The notes under the pieces were generated by a model, which ran no database searches, had not been told where the DNA came from, and worked only from the letters and a program-made list of their open reading frames with translations. Shown one piece after another: positions 44,374-56,232 of a DNA stretch of 64,000 bases. The first letter of the stretch is position 1. Each line of letters opens with the position of its first letter. This DNA comes from Ophiostoma sp. CBS 140.51 (Eukaryota > Ascomycota > Sordariomycetes > Ophiostomatales > Ophiostomataceae). The stretch covers positions 62,001 through 126,000 of the forward strand of contig JANSLP010000059.1 in assembly GCA_029298735.1 (NCBI GenBank). Reading direction: 5' to 3'. Both the position numbers and the translations under genes were made by a program.

Positions 44374-46697
44374 TCACTTGAGAGGTTCCGACCGCAATGG
44401 GTGTCGATCACGCTCTCTGTCCCGGTCCCGATCACGATCTCGGTCACGCCGGCTACTCCGGTAATCGCGATCGCGGTCATCGTCTCGATCAACCCGGTCA
44501 CCTCGGTCGGTATCTCGGTCTCGCGGTTCTCTGTCCCGGCTGCGGTCCAGGCTCTTGGCCTTTTTCTTTTCCCGCAGCGCATCTCGCGAGCCACGGTCGT
44601 GGACGTACGCTGAGTCCCGCTCACGATCACGATCACGGTCACGACGGTCGGCATCACGGTCCCGATCTCGGTCTCGAACATCGCGGTCACGATCCCGATC
44701 ACGATCACGGTCCCGGTCCTTCTCGCGTGACCGGTAGGGACGGTCGATGCGATCATCACGGTCGTGCTCCCGTTCACGTGCACGACGGCCCATGTACTCT
44801 CCTCTGTCGTCATCGCGGTCCCGGCGCGAATGGCGGTCCCGGTCTCGGTCTCGGTCACGATCGTGGTCGCGGTCGCGTGCGTCACGGTCTTTGTCTTTCG
44901 GCGGACGGCGGTCACCTCCAACTGACCCGTCATCGCCCTCGTCCGAGTCGTATGACCAACTGCGGCCGAGGCGTGAGCCCTGTAGACTTTCTTTTGAATA
45001 CCGGAGAGGAACAGAGCCCATGCTGGCATTTTGATGCGACTGTGATCTTGATGTGCTGCGCGGCCGTTCAGGTTTGGAGTTCGCGCCAAGAATACCATTT
45101 GGCAGGACATTTGACAACTTGTCGCGAATGTCACTGGCTACACCAAAGGCCCGTGGCCGAGAATCTTCGTTGCGATGGGGTGACCGGTGAGGAGACCGGC
45201 CCTGGGGTGGAATCGGAATACGCTCCTCTCTCCTCCTCCGATCGGCGCCACTAGACGAGCTCTCGCGCTTGCCTGGCGGCATAGGTCCTGCTGGGAACGG
45301 GTCCGGGACGACTGTCGGAATCTGTTGTGGGTAGACACGGCGCACAGAGACCATGGGCGGGTCGTCGGGCCGGCGAGGGCGGCGCGCATTTCTAGGCCGC
45401 ATGGACGGCAGCTCGTCGTCACCATCGTCGCTCGAATCGCTCGAAGACGAGTGGTGGTGGGGATGGCTGTGTCGTCTTGGCCGGTGCGGTGCATAGGTGC
45501 CACTCATGTTCGTATGGCTAGCAGATTGAAGTGGCGGTGAATGTGTGCGTGATTTTGCTCCGCCGGGTCCTGCAGCGGGCGGGTAGTCTGAGAAGCTCCG
45601 TCGGCGTGCATTGCGCCGGTCGTCTTCTGGTGGTGACAGCCGGACATGGCGCTTCCATTTGGAAGCTGCGGCGGCCGTAGCAAACGATGCAGCAGCGGCG
45701 GCAGCTGCCGTTGTTGTACCCACCGGCATATACTGGGGTGGAACATGGTTAAATGTGAATGGTCGCCCGTTGAAGTCGTTTGGCGTTTCCGGACTACCGT
45801 GTGGGCTGACGTTCCGCGCTTTTGGTGGAGGCGAGCTGGGTGCCGGCCCTGTGCGATTGCGTGGATAGTAATATGTGCTCTCCTTGAATACCGGCTTGGA
45901 TGCAGTCTTGGGCGACGGCGGGTCTTCCTTGTCAGCCATGGTGGCCTCGCGCCGCAGTTTCTGGGCACACTGGTCGTGCCATTTCTCGACTTCAGCATCC
46001 GGTACGGAAGGCAAGGCCTCCTTGGGCAGGTCAGGAGGAAACGGTTTGCCGGTCGTCGGGTTTATGAGCCCCCATTCTTTTGCGACACGCTGAAGCAGCG
46101 GCACATGAATGTCCGGGCACAGGAGCGTCTCAACGGACTGCCAGCGGACGAAGCCCTTGGGTGTAAGGGCGGGGATCGAGGGCGGCGCAAAGTCATCGAC
46201 GGTGGGCTGGAGAGAATGCTGACAGCCGGTGATCTGCCAGATGAAGGAAATGGACTGGTGGGGCGAGTCGACGAAGAGTGCTAAGGACAAGTTAGTTATA
46301 TATGGCTTCCGAGCAGCGACTTTTTGGGTATAGATGTATTTACAGTCGTAGTCGTGGCCGACGGCTTTGTAGAATGCAGCTAGCTTCGAGGGCGAGAGTG
46401 TCTTGTCTTCTTTGTCGCCGATGTTCTCAGTCTGTGGTGCGCGCAAGTTTGTCAATATAAAGCTCAATAAAGCTCAGTCTAGCGGTGAACCTGGCGCGAG
46501 TTGCCGACGTCAAGCTCCGTCAAAGAGAGACAGAGCCACGACAAGTCACCTACAATGTGCTGGGCCATGGCGCGCAAGAGCGTGTCGAACAGAATCGTCG
46601 GCGCCTTGTCGGGCTGGAAGAGGTAGCCATAATAAGATTGAGAAGATTTGGGATCGGGCGGCACGTCTGGGTTGGGCGGCGGTGAGGCGGTCGCCAT
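44374..46697 (-). CDS. DUF7514-type fungal protein with Arg-Asp repeat tail
   Basis: Unknown function. Exons 46697-46554, 46431-46344 and 46280-44374 give 712 residues. Introns are 122 nt (donor GTAGGT) and 63 nt (donor GTAAAT, branch CTAAC, stop-free in frame). The N-terminal ~150 residues form the ordered domain: YYGYLFQPDKAPTILFDTLL, then LSPSKLAAFYKAVGHDYD, SISFIWQITGC and FVRWQSVETLLCPDI. This matches my memory of fungal DUF7514 proteins. The middle is Pro/Ser/His-rich with an Ala run. The last ~190 residues are mostly alternating Arg-Asp (RDRDRDRD), as in some RNA-processing factors. The first intron is less certain because it is long. A nuclear RNA-related role is speculation from the tail alone. 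Confidence 0.78.
44400..44910. repeat. Imperfect hexamer repeat encoding the Arg-Asp tail
   Basis: Many copies of CGGTCA/CGATCA/CGGTCC-like hexamers lie within the coding sequence. They read Arg-Asp dipeptides on the minus strand and Ser-Arg dipeptides on the plus strand. The copies are diverged and interrupted by unique sequence. Confidence 0.8.
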
Positions 46698-48522
46698 GAT
46701 GCGGGGTGCCACGGCGGCGACGGCGACGGCGGCAGTGGGAGGGTGCAAGGTATGCGGAAGGGTGACATGAATGTGGAAGAGTGAGAAAACAGAAGAGTGG
46801 AAGAAGGCGCGCAAAAAAACGGAAGACCAGCCTGATGATATTATATCAAGGACCGAATCAGATAAAAAGGCAGGCGCGGCCCAGCCAGCTCATTCGCCGA
46901 GAGGCGGGAAGGTGCTGGTCAGATGCAAAATGCGGGCGCGCTGTGTGTGTGCTTCACAGGCAGCCACAGCGTCTGGGTGCTGCTGCGGGGAGGAGCGATG
47001 GAGGGCTGGACGTCATGGAGGAAACGGAAGAAGCAGGCACGACTAGTCGATCACAGGAAGGCACACAGGTAATACAGCATGAGAAGGAAGGAGCGACCAA
47101 GAAGAGAGAGATTTACATGGAACAAACAAGGCTCCGTTGTTTCCTTTTCTTTCCCAGCAACGACAGCGAATCGAAAGAAGCAAAAGAAAGCGATAATACC
47201 CCAACAGGCAGAAAAAGAGGGTCTGCAGACAGTTGAAGGATGCAGCCAGAGTGGAGAGTGTGAGACTATCGACACAAGAATGACAACAGACGGCAAGGCA
47301 CGACAAACGGGCTGAGAAGCACGAAAAAGAGGGAAAAGGTGGGGGAAACGGGCAGACGGGCAGAATAGAGGGGAAGGTGCGCAAATGCGCCCTGGCCTGG
47401 CAGAAACGGCACAAGTGAGTCAAGGATGCCGAGAAAGTGTGTGCTGTAAATCGAAAGTCAGGAAGTTGCGATGGTGGGCAAAAGGTACAGAGGAAGGAGC
47501 GAAGCACCTCAAGTTGCAGAGGTGTTTGAGGTGTTTATTTACAACAATAGATTGGTGATGGAGGGGTGAAAGTGCAGAAACCAGAAGGTACGGATGAGAT
47601 GATGTTGGAAGATGGTGGGTAGCGGCTGAGCGGTCAGGCCAGGGCAGGTGCCTTGCGGTCCGCTGAGGAAGGAGTGTTGGAGCGAAAGTCAACAACCCAC
47701 ACCAACTTGACACCAGATTTCAGGGCACACGTGCGGCGGTTTCCCCCAACGGGGTAGTGGGCTTTTGTTAGTGCACGCAAAGTCCCGTGGGCGGTGCTAG
47801 CCCCTTCTGCGACATTGAATGCGAAAACATTAACGTTGGCGGTTGGCAGGCGGGCAGTTGCCGCGAAAAACCGCCCTGTTTGGCCTATTTTGCTCCACAG
47901 CCGAGGCTGCCTTTACAGTTTCTGCACAGGCGATTGGCCGCTTGGCAAAGCATGCCACACTGGGCTCACTGGGCTGAGCAGTTGGCCTCCGATGGCTGTT
48001 TGCAGACCTTTTACCCTTTTTCGACTTTTACGTCGACATTTGTTGACTTTCGACAGTGGTATGACTGTCCACGGTGTTCCTTCGTTGTCTCTTGTTTCTT
48101 GCGTCCTTTTTCTTTGGGCACATGACCTGTGATACGAGAGGCCGGACACCATGGACAGGCAACAACATCGAGATATCGACAACGCGCACATGCAAGAAGG
48201 GCTGCAGTGTGACTGTAGAGAGAAGTCGTGTCCAGGAGACTATGGGTGGTGCAGTTTGGAGTGGGCACATCTTTTTTGATATTGCAAGGAGGCACGCATC
48301 AAAGTAATATTTCGGGATGCAGTTTCATGACACAACACAGTAGATATCAATATTCAGTATGATTTAAACGATGTATATTGTGCATAAAAACCCACCTGTC
48401 AATTCATCCAACGCTCGTAAATTAAACAAAAAAATTCCACAAATGTCAAAAATGCCACAAATGCACGACGTGAAGATCACCATGCGGCATCGGTCTCTCA
48501 GAGAAAGAGCACCGCCCCGCAC
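46698..48522. other. 1.8 kb spacer
   Basis: The first ~400 bp are the promoter/leader of the DUF7514-type gene. The 3' flank of the acetyltransferase gene lies near 48300-48520 and is A/T-rich. No gene, tRNA or notable repeat was recognised between. Confidence 0.5.
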
Positions 48523-49335
48523 TTAGGCTTCAACGGCTTGCTGTGTCTTGCGCGTGGGAAAGTGCTGCAAAAAGTTGACAACGATCTGGATGCCGGTTCC
48601 GGGATACCGAGAGTCGTCTTCTTGGAATTTGAATACCTTCTCCAGACCGTTCTTGCGGGAGACGCCCTGGCTAACCAGGTTTTCATCTGTGATCAGTGCC
48701 GTCAGAATCTCTTCGACAACGACCGTGTCTGGAGTCACTGTAGCTGCCAGAGCGGCCGGCTCGTTGGCGGCTTCGTCGCCCTTTTCCTTGACACCAGGAC
48801 CGGCCTTGGCGGCCAGGTCCGCGGGCAGCGAGGCACGTGCAACGCGGAGCGGGATCGGCTTCTCCGGGCGCGGCAGCTGGGAATACAAGTGCAGGAAACC
48901 GCGGACAAACTCGGTAGCATAGCCCTTGCCCCAGTGGTGCTTGCTGAACATGTAGCCAATCTCAGGCCAGCCAAACACGCTGCTCAAAGAGTAGACGCCG
49001 CCAATGCCAATGAGCCGGTTGTCTCCGGCCTCGCGCAGGCAGATGGTAAAGTTGAACGTGTTGGCGTCACCTGGCGTCAGGAACGGCGTGAGACGGCCGC
49101 GGGTGAATTCGAGGTCGTCGTCGACAAGAGCGCGCCGGGTGTTGATCATGACCTCGGGCTGGGTGCGCAGCTCGTGCAGCGCCTCGAGATCCTCCTCGAT
49201 CGGGTGCCGGATGATGAGGCGCTCCGTCTCAAAGGGCGGACGCTGGCTGTTGGGCGGCAGCGGCACCGAGGGCAGCGTGGTGAGGATGGTCACCCAGTCC
49301 TCAAAGATCTTGGATCCGTCGGCCACGTTCGTCAT
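48523..49335 (-). CDS. GNAT-family N-acetyltransferase (RimJ/RimL-like fold)
   Basis: A likely acetyl-CoA-dependent N-acetyltransferase of the Acetyltransf_3 type; the substrate is unknown. A single exon from ATG 49335 gives 270 residues. Residues ~35-55 read PPFETERLIIRHPIEEDLEAL, the standard start of this family, followed by LHELRTQPEVM. The core shows FTICLREAGDNRLIGIGGV (beta 4), WPEIGYMFSKHHWGKGYATEFVRGFL with the acetyl-CoA loop HHWGKGYATE, and a C-terminal EKVFKFQEDD segment. About 50 residues, an Ala/Glu/Lys-rich stretch after LPRPEKPIPLRV, interrupt the usual fold between the acetyl-CoA helix and the final strands. A similar interruption is common in fungal members. The name cannot be narrowed further. 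Confidence 0.88.
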   Translation of the reverse strand: MTNVADGSKIFEDWVTILTTLPSVPLPPNSQRPPFETERLIIRHPIEEDLEALHELRTQPEVMINTRRALVDDDLEFTRGRLTPFLTPGDANTFNFTICLREAGDNRLIGIGGVYSLSSVFGWPEIGYMFSKHHWGKGYATEFVRGFLHLYSQLPRPEKPIPLRVARASLPADLAAKAGPGVKEKGDEAANEPAALAATVTPDTVVVEEILTALITDENLVSQGVSRKNGLEKVFKFQEDDSRYPGTGIQIVVNFLQHFPTRKTQQAVEA

Positions 49336-50767
49336 ATTGGCGGTTGCTGGGCGAAAGAGAGGTTGAACTTAAGATCTTCTTTATTTTTCGATTTTCGGAA
49401 ATTTATTTTTTCTTCTTCGTTTGGGCCTAGGCGAGGCTGCTGCTGTGAGGCTCAGATAGTGTCGATTTCTGCCTTCCGAGGTCGATCTTATATAATATCG
49501 CAGATCGGGTCAGGCTCTAAACAAACTGTCAAATTGTTGACACAATCCAAAATAAGACGTGCCTGCCGGACGGTGCAACCTTTTCTTGGTGAGTCTTACG
49601 TTCTCCGAAACTCAAATACTCTCGTCTGTCGTATGCGCCTTCCCGGCGCTCGTATGTACGCTGGAACGGGCGTCCCTGAGGGTCTAGCCCAGGCCCAGTG
49701 CGCTTACCACTCGCAGCTTCCTACTTGGGCAAGACCCGGCCCCAACTACGGCTCAAAACGACAAACGTCCGCCACCGGCGGTGTCAAGAGAAGGCGCCAC
49801 TCTTGCCTTCTCCTACCATTCTCTTCCTGCTTTCTGACCGGCGAACAGCACCAATGTTGCGCCAAGCTACGGGACAAGGTGGCTCGGGTGGGAAAGTGCA
49901 ACCGTTCGGCACTGCCGCTGACTCTTACGGCCATTCCCTGCAGCAAGTGCATTTGTTCGCTCGTTCACGGTGCATGCACGTGAGCTAATAGACGTGATGT
50001 GCAGGGCAAAGCCTCGGGCGTGCATCGCCGCATTCGGGCGGCTCGAGGTGTTGAGGTGGTTTCGGAGCCTACGCCTTTGCATCAACACCTGGCGACCGCG
50101 TCGACTCGCCGGCTGCAATCTCGGACGGACTGTCAATAATGTAATCATCAACAGAGCAGTTGTCAGTCATGAATCTGGCTAACACCGGTTAGGAGAAGTT
50201 CATGTCGTTCATCTTGTCATATCGTGATGTCTTTGATCGCCAGTTGGTGATGTTTCGATATTCAACTGACGATATGTTACATTTCAAGTCAAGCACATTG
50301 AAAACCGAATTTTTGAATAGCTTTTTTCAATTTTTTAGTTGTTTTCACGACTACCCTTTTCCCCTTGTCCCTGTACCTGGTATGATGAAGAAAAAACAAA
50401 GAGATGGAAAAGAGCAAGCCAATGCTAAAGAACCATGTTGTCCCGTGGCGGAAATAGAGAGAGAAACACTCTTAAGAAAACCACCCAGTTGCCAACGCAA
50501 TGTCCACAGCACGTCGAAAACCCCGGCTTTTATTTTTTATTGTCGTTGTCCCATTTTGTCTTTTTAAGATTTGTGTTGTAAAGAGAGGCTTGAATTATTT
50601 CTTTATTCTTCCTCCACAGTCAACTTTCCGTCCTTTCAGTCCAGTCCAAAACACAACTCCGCATGAGGTCCGCAAAACAAAAAGAGAGAAACAAAGATGA
50701 AAAAATTAGAAAAAGAACACAGAGATTATCCCTCTCCAAATTCTCTCCCCAAATCGTCTCTCTCCCC
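49336..50767. other. 1.4 kb spacer
   Basis: Contains the acetyltransferase promoter (T-rich stretch 49378-49420) and the 3' flank of the eL20 gene (A-rich, 50660-50740). Open frames through 49983 on the plus strand are unsupported. No RNA gene was seen. Confidence 0.5.
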
Positions 50768-52011
50768 TTAAGCAAACGTAGCAGGGCGCTTTGCGCTGAA
50801 GATCTTCTTGGTGGGGATCTTGGGGACGCGGTGGGGCAGGGGGAAGCTCAGGTTCTTGGTGATGAGCTGCTTGATGTAAGGGCGCTTGACGTCCTCGTTC
50901 TTCTCAATCTCGACGACGCGCAGGATGTGGATCGACCGGAAACGGGCGCGGTGGCGGGCGGCCATGTCGGAGTACAGGGCCTCGACGGCAGCGGTTCTGG
51001 ACAGCTCGCGGTACTCCTTGTACATGTTGTGGGTGCCTGACCGAGAGTCGTAGCGGAGCCAGATGCCGAAGTTCTTGACCTTGAGGGGGTGCTTCTCGGA
51101 GATCTGAGAATGAAATTAGTGTGTGTTCCAAATGCATCAGGTATCAAAATATTCTCTCTGGGCGTTGTGGACATACCTCGTTGACGGCAACGATCTCACC
51201 GGTGGCCTTCTTGACCTTCTTCAGGCCGCGAAGGAAGTACCAGTACCGGGACTTGGCAACGACGGTGTTGGGGGCGAAGATGCGCATGCGGTACAGCGCG
51301 GGAGACGGGTTAGTCTCGGTCGGCAGATGCCGGCCAATGACCTGGTATTCCTGGAGACGGCCTATGAGAAGGAGAGTCAGTAAATTGCGTCGGGTGGTTG
51401 AAGTTGCATTCATTCTTCTGGCTCGATTCGATTCGATTCGTCTTTCCACAGGGCGAGAAGAGTCAACGTTAAGGGTCGACAGAGGGCGAGAGAGAAATAT
51501 GGTTGTCGTTTCGAGGGTATCGTTTCGAGAAGAGCGTCAGAGTGTCGCTGGCAGTCGGTCCAAGATTGGTCTTGAGCAGCCCACGAGTGAAGATTCTGGC
51601 ATCGTGCCGTCAAGACAACAGCATGGTGCCAGACCTGTCTCCTCGCAGATTGTCCAATTCCCGTCATCCAGACCACATCCTATCGTGCCGTTGCATTGTC
51701 CATGATCCGTCCTGGCTATGCCGTGCCGTCCATTCGATGTTCTCCAAAACTCGAAAGTTCACTGGCAGCATCCACGAAGTCCAAGCACCGTCGCCAGGTT
51801 GCCGTCTTCGGCTCGTCCAGCACTCTCGTCTCGATGTCGTCTCTCGTCGTGTATCTCGTGTCGATTGTCCTTGTCCGTCTCGATTTTGTCTTTCCCAGCG
51901 TCGGATCTCACGTCTCCGCGAAATGCAACAGGGTCGAATCGAATCCGAAAATGAAGCCGTCGAAGAATAGAATGCACGCAAGAAGAGTATTGTAGACTTG
52001 TTCTTACCCAT
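50768..52011 (-). CDS. rpl20: 60S ribosomal protein eL20 (L20/L18a)
   Basis: A structural protein of the large ribosomal subunit. Three coding exons, 52011-52008 (only ATGG), 51361-51177 and 51103-50768, give 174 residues, matching the family length. The first intron is 646 nt (GTAAGA...ATAG), the second 73 nt. The protein starts [15 protein letters not shown] and includes [60 protein letters not shown] and ends [13 protein letters not shown], all hallmarks of eL20. A four-nucleotide first coding exon followed by a long intron is a common design of fungal ribosomal-protein genes. I looked for obvious C/D-box snoRNA motifs in the intron and saw none convincing. It diverges from the CSN12-like gene. 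Confidence 0.96.
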
Positions 52012-52821
52012 CTTTGCAGTGAAAATGGAATGTCAGTTAAGATCGAAAAAGGGTGTCGTCGTTGATGGATGGGATGGCGAGGGAAAAGTCCAAGTAGTTC
52101 GCTCACCTTGAAAATAATTTTCCTAAACGCTTTGGTGGTCGTCGAAAAAATTGGTGGTCTGGGTTTCCGAGAGAGAGGGGCGTGCCTGTGCAATTTTTTT
52201 CTTTCTTGGGTTTCTTTTTGGGTCTTTTTCTTTGCTTTGGGCCAAGAAGAATTGGCAGTGGTAGCCCTTTGGTGGTGCTCATTGGGTGAGAAACTGGGCC
52301 CTGCCCAATTTTTCCGGGGCTTGCAAAACCCATTAGTGGGTGAAATGGTAGAAAAAAGTGTGCGTCGGACTAACTTATGATCCGTGGCCGGGAGACAAGT
52401 GGGGACACGTTCTGTCGCTCTTTCTCGTCTCAACATCCACTTCTGAGTGTGGGTCCCTTCCAGAACCCAACTGCCAATCAGACACTCTTTAGCTTGAAGC
52501 TCCAATTGACCACCAACGGAAAGTGGGATGCACCGTCCTGCACCGTGTTGGTGCCACTGTCCTCACACTGAGAACAACGTGAGAGACGACTTGAGCTGGC
52601 ATTGAACGACGCAGCTAACTGATATATCGGAGATCACGAACTACCGATTGCGATTACATCATATCACTGCGTCCGGTGTCCAGCAAAACTCGCCAATCTT
52701 ACCCCTGACAGGCTGTGTGTACCTCACATCGAGTTGTCGCCCCTCATTGGGCTGTAAGGGAGACATCAACAACACATCCAGCTTTGAGCAGGGAGCTCTG
52801 GAGTGCTGCCCAATAGACACC
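52012..52821. promoter_or_regulatory. Divergent promoter rpl20 / CSN12-like gene
   Basis: An 810 bp bidirectional spacer. The rpl20 side carries long T/C- and G/T-rich stretches (52180-52260 on plus). A CCAATCAG box lies near 52472-52479. The frame open from 52648 continues into the CSN12-like gene but is probably leader. No other gene was recognised. Confidence 0.5.
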
Positions 52822-54428
52822 ATGGACAAGCTATTTCGAGAGTTCGGCCAGGCCATGCAGCGGTACAATGGCAAAGAGCTCGCATTAACACTGTCCCCTG
52901 TGGCGCCGGCAGACGACCCATACCGGCTGCGGAACATTTGCAATGGCGCCAACCATCACGATGCCAAGGCCGTGATCAAGCGCAAGATTCAGAACAATAG
53001 CGATGGTCTGAACCATGGCGAGGTCATGGGCTGGACCGAGGTGTACTATGCCTACTGGAAGGCATTAGGGCAGATCCTCCTTGTCCAGGATGAGCAAAAC
53101 GGCAATAGCAGTGGTCCGGTTGTGAGTGAAGCCATTCTCGTGGAATTTGTTTGAAACTTCACCGCTAATAAGACAGTCCACCTGGACAAGAGTGTACGAG
53201 GCCTGGAAGGACGTCATCAACGCGGTGCACCGCGGCTACACAAACCACGGCTTCGATGCGTGGACCGTGCCCATTCTCTACATGGTCGGCAACCATCTGC
53301 GCATCTTTGCCGTCAAAGCCGATGAGGAGCGGGCCAACTCGGCCACCCACGCCGCCTTTGTTGGCGAGGCCGCCTTCCAAGACGACTTTGATGCCGACAG
53401 CGAGAAGAACCAGCAGCTCGAGGACTGTGCACGGCAACTGAATCGGCTGTTCCAGCTGTGCCTGAGCGACCGGACACAGGACCTGGTCAACTCGCGGAAA
53501 TGGGGAATATACGGGCTCATCAACCTGCTGTTCAAGACCTACTTCAAGCTCAACTCAGCCAGCCTGTCGCGGAATATCCTTCGGGCACTGACTGCGTACA
53601 AGGGTGACATGCCAGGTCTGGACAAGTTCCCGCGGTCGCAGCGGGTGACGTTCAAGTACTACGAGGGCGTCGTGTACTTTTTGGAAGAGAACTACGAGCA
53701 TGTGAGTCTTCGTCAGGAACTTTATAAAAAATATCATACACAATACTGACAGCTCGGTAGGCAGAGAAGCACCTCACGGAAGCTTACGAGCTGTGCTATA
53801 AGCACGCTACAAGAAACAAAGAGTATGTGGATCCACTTTCTGACGCTCGTTGCCCACCGCTAACCCGTCCAGACAAATCCTCATGTACCTCATCCCATGC
53901 CACCTAATCACCTCCCACGCCCTGCCCGGCAAACAATTGTTGTCACCCTATCCCAGCCTCCAGAAGCTTTTTGGCCCGCTGTCGTCGGCCATCAAGAAAG
54001 GCGACCTCGAAGCATTCAGCAACGTGCTGCAGGACTGCGAGGAGGACTACATCAAGCTGCGCATCTACTTGACCGTCGAGCGTGGCCGTGACATTTGCCT
54101 GCGCAACCTACTACGCAAGGTGTTTATTGCAGGTGGTTTTGAGGAGACAACAGAGTCTGGCAAGCCGCTAATGCGCAAGACACGTGTGCCCATTACACAC
54201 TTTACCGCAGGTCTGTGGGTGATGAAGCAGACAGACCTCGATATGGACGAGGTCGAATGTCTGCTAGCCAACATGATCTACAAGGTAAGTCCCGTGCTCC
54301 AGTCTGTTATTCTCATCCTATTTATTCAACGCTAACATTCTCAGAACTTCATGAAGGGCTACATCCACCACGAACGGGGCATTGTCGTGCTGAGCAAAGC
54401 AGAGGCGTTCCCAGGTACGGGGGTGTAG
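52822..54428 (+). CDS. csn12: CSN12-like PCI-domain protein
   Basis: A PCI-fold protein related to Csn12/Thp1/PCID2, linked in yeast to the COP9 signalosome and to mRNP/TREX-2-type complexes. Five exons, 52822-53121, 53177-53701, 53761-53822, 53873-54284 and 54345-54428, with introns of 55, 59, 50 and 60 nt, give 460 residues. Family-like blocks: WTRVYEAWKDVINAVHRGY, YMVGNHLRIFAVKAD, QLNRLFQLCLSDR, SRKWGIYGLINLLFKTYFKLN, VTFKYYEGVVYFLEENYEHAEKHL, then QILMYLIPCHLI and a C-terminal PCI winged helix from DYIKLRIYLTVERG to the end (IYKNFMKGYIHHERGIVVLSK). The start 52822 gives the expected N-terminus; an upstream extension from 52648 in the same frame looks like leader. The last intron splits the winged-helix region. 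Confidence 0.92.
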
Positions 54429-56232
54429 ACTTATTACATGCTGGCCTTTGATTCTTATGGCTTATCATTCCTTTGACCAGGAGGAGATAAAAAGAAATGG
54501 GCTTCAAGAGGCGTTGTTCATGGCGTTTTTTATGATTATGTTTACTATGGTCTGCGTTTACGGCTTATCCTTTCATTATTGCATTCCTTATAGATGAAGC
54601 GAAGCACTTGATTTCTAAAATGAAACTCTGTTATACCAGTCAATATTGTGGCCTATATTTTATGGTGCAGGATCTGAATGCAGCGGCAATGGAGTTGTGG
54701 TTGTGAGACGCCCATCAACCTTGGGTCGTAACATGTAGTCGTATGCGGGATAGGCGGAAGAGCCGATTGACAGTTGACAGCTCGAGGTGGAGATACTGAA
54801 GGCAGCATTGCAGAAGATACTATGGGCTGAGGTGCAATATGGCGTGAACGGTACCAGGTGGCGATCTAACTTGGCCGTGTGGATATTTGTAGGCCATTGA
54901 ATAAACAAACAAAAAACTCATGAACGTTTTTTGTTGATTTTATTTTGTGAAATGTCGTCAAGAACAATTCTAACGAATAATAAATGAATGAGAATATTGC
55001 AGTGACTTACATAAATATTACTTTTTACTTTCGTAATAGAATTTTATTTTCACAAGATCTTTCGATGAAATTATATCGAAGAAAATTAAATATCCGATTG
55101 TATTCCCACACTTGCATCTACTGCCAACCACATCTGTCTTTTTATTTTCTTCCCGTCACCTCCGTCTACTCCGACGCCGATGTGATGATGTGAGTCCGTG
55201 GGGGAAAAGAATCAGCCAGATGGCAGCACATTGTTGGTCAAAAGGTAAAAGGGATGCAGTGGTCACTGTTATGTGCGTACTATTGCTTCGTTTCTCACAC
55301 ATCTGTGCGGATGCTGCTCGCTTTTTTACGTTGACTTGTTTTTTGTTTTCTTTGGTTCTCTTGTTGTTTTCGTATGCAGACCCATTTTATGCAGGTAGGC
55401 CATTGCCGCATATGCACGAAAAAAAGAGAAGCAGAGACAGGCAACTCGTCTCTCTCGCGTCTGGCCCCATTGCGGTTCACACGCTGACCTGATTAAGTGG
55501 TTCACTCGTGTTGTGTATGTTCCATAGCTGTCTATATTTAATTCGTTTCGTGAACATTCTCTCGTTGTTTCTCTCGCTCCCTTACTTCGGCTGTACCTGC
55601 AAAATTTATTCCGAGTCTGGGCTGACTTCTGTTGATTCAAATCGTCATAGATAGGGGTCTTATGTCGATCGATTCTCCAAGACGAGGCGAGCTTTCAAAG
55701 ATCAACAACAGCTCTTTTATTCTTAATAATATTTTACTTTTCAAACAAACACGAAAAAATGCCTATCGACTCGCTTTGCATGCAGTTTGTTGATTGTGTG
55801 TTAGGGTTTGGTCCTTTTTGGGGGGAGGGTGATGGTGGATTGCATGTGCATATGCATGATGCTCATGCAGAGGAGTGAAAAAAAAGAGCGAGAAGGAGGA
55901 ATGAAAACGAAATCAGTTCATTAAGCAGAGAGGAGTGATACACAAAGAGCGTGCGAACAAGTAAAGATCAAAGGTTAAAAAAATATACAAATAAAAAATG
56001 CACACAATATTGTGGTCTGTTTCCAAAATAATTGTCAAGAAGAAGCGAACAAAATCAAATTGCCAGCCCAAATGTATCCAGATAAGAAAGTAAAAACAAG
56101 AATACGGATCCCATCCAGTCACAAAATGATAAACAATGGAAAGGCAATACACCCAAGAGTAAACAATGGCGGACTACCGACGCCCAACTCCGCTTTTCGT
56201 ATCCTCATACTATCCTTCTCCTCTTAGTCTTA
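54429..56232. other. 1.8 kb spacer, convergent
   Basis: The 3' flanks of the CSN12-like gene (+) and the His/Gln-rich gene (-) meet here. Much of 54900-55100 and 55880-56150 is A/T-rich. No gene was recognised. Confidence 0.5.

Noticed and set aside
44397..45254. 285-codon plus-strand frame rich in His/Gly/Asp opposite the RD tail
   Set aside because: By-product of the hexamer repeat in the coding strand.
48538..49983. 481-codon plus-strand frame opposite the acetyltransferase
   Set aside because: Over half is the antisense of a clear GNAT gene. The remainder has no recognisable domain.
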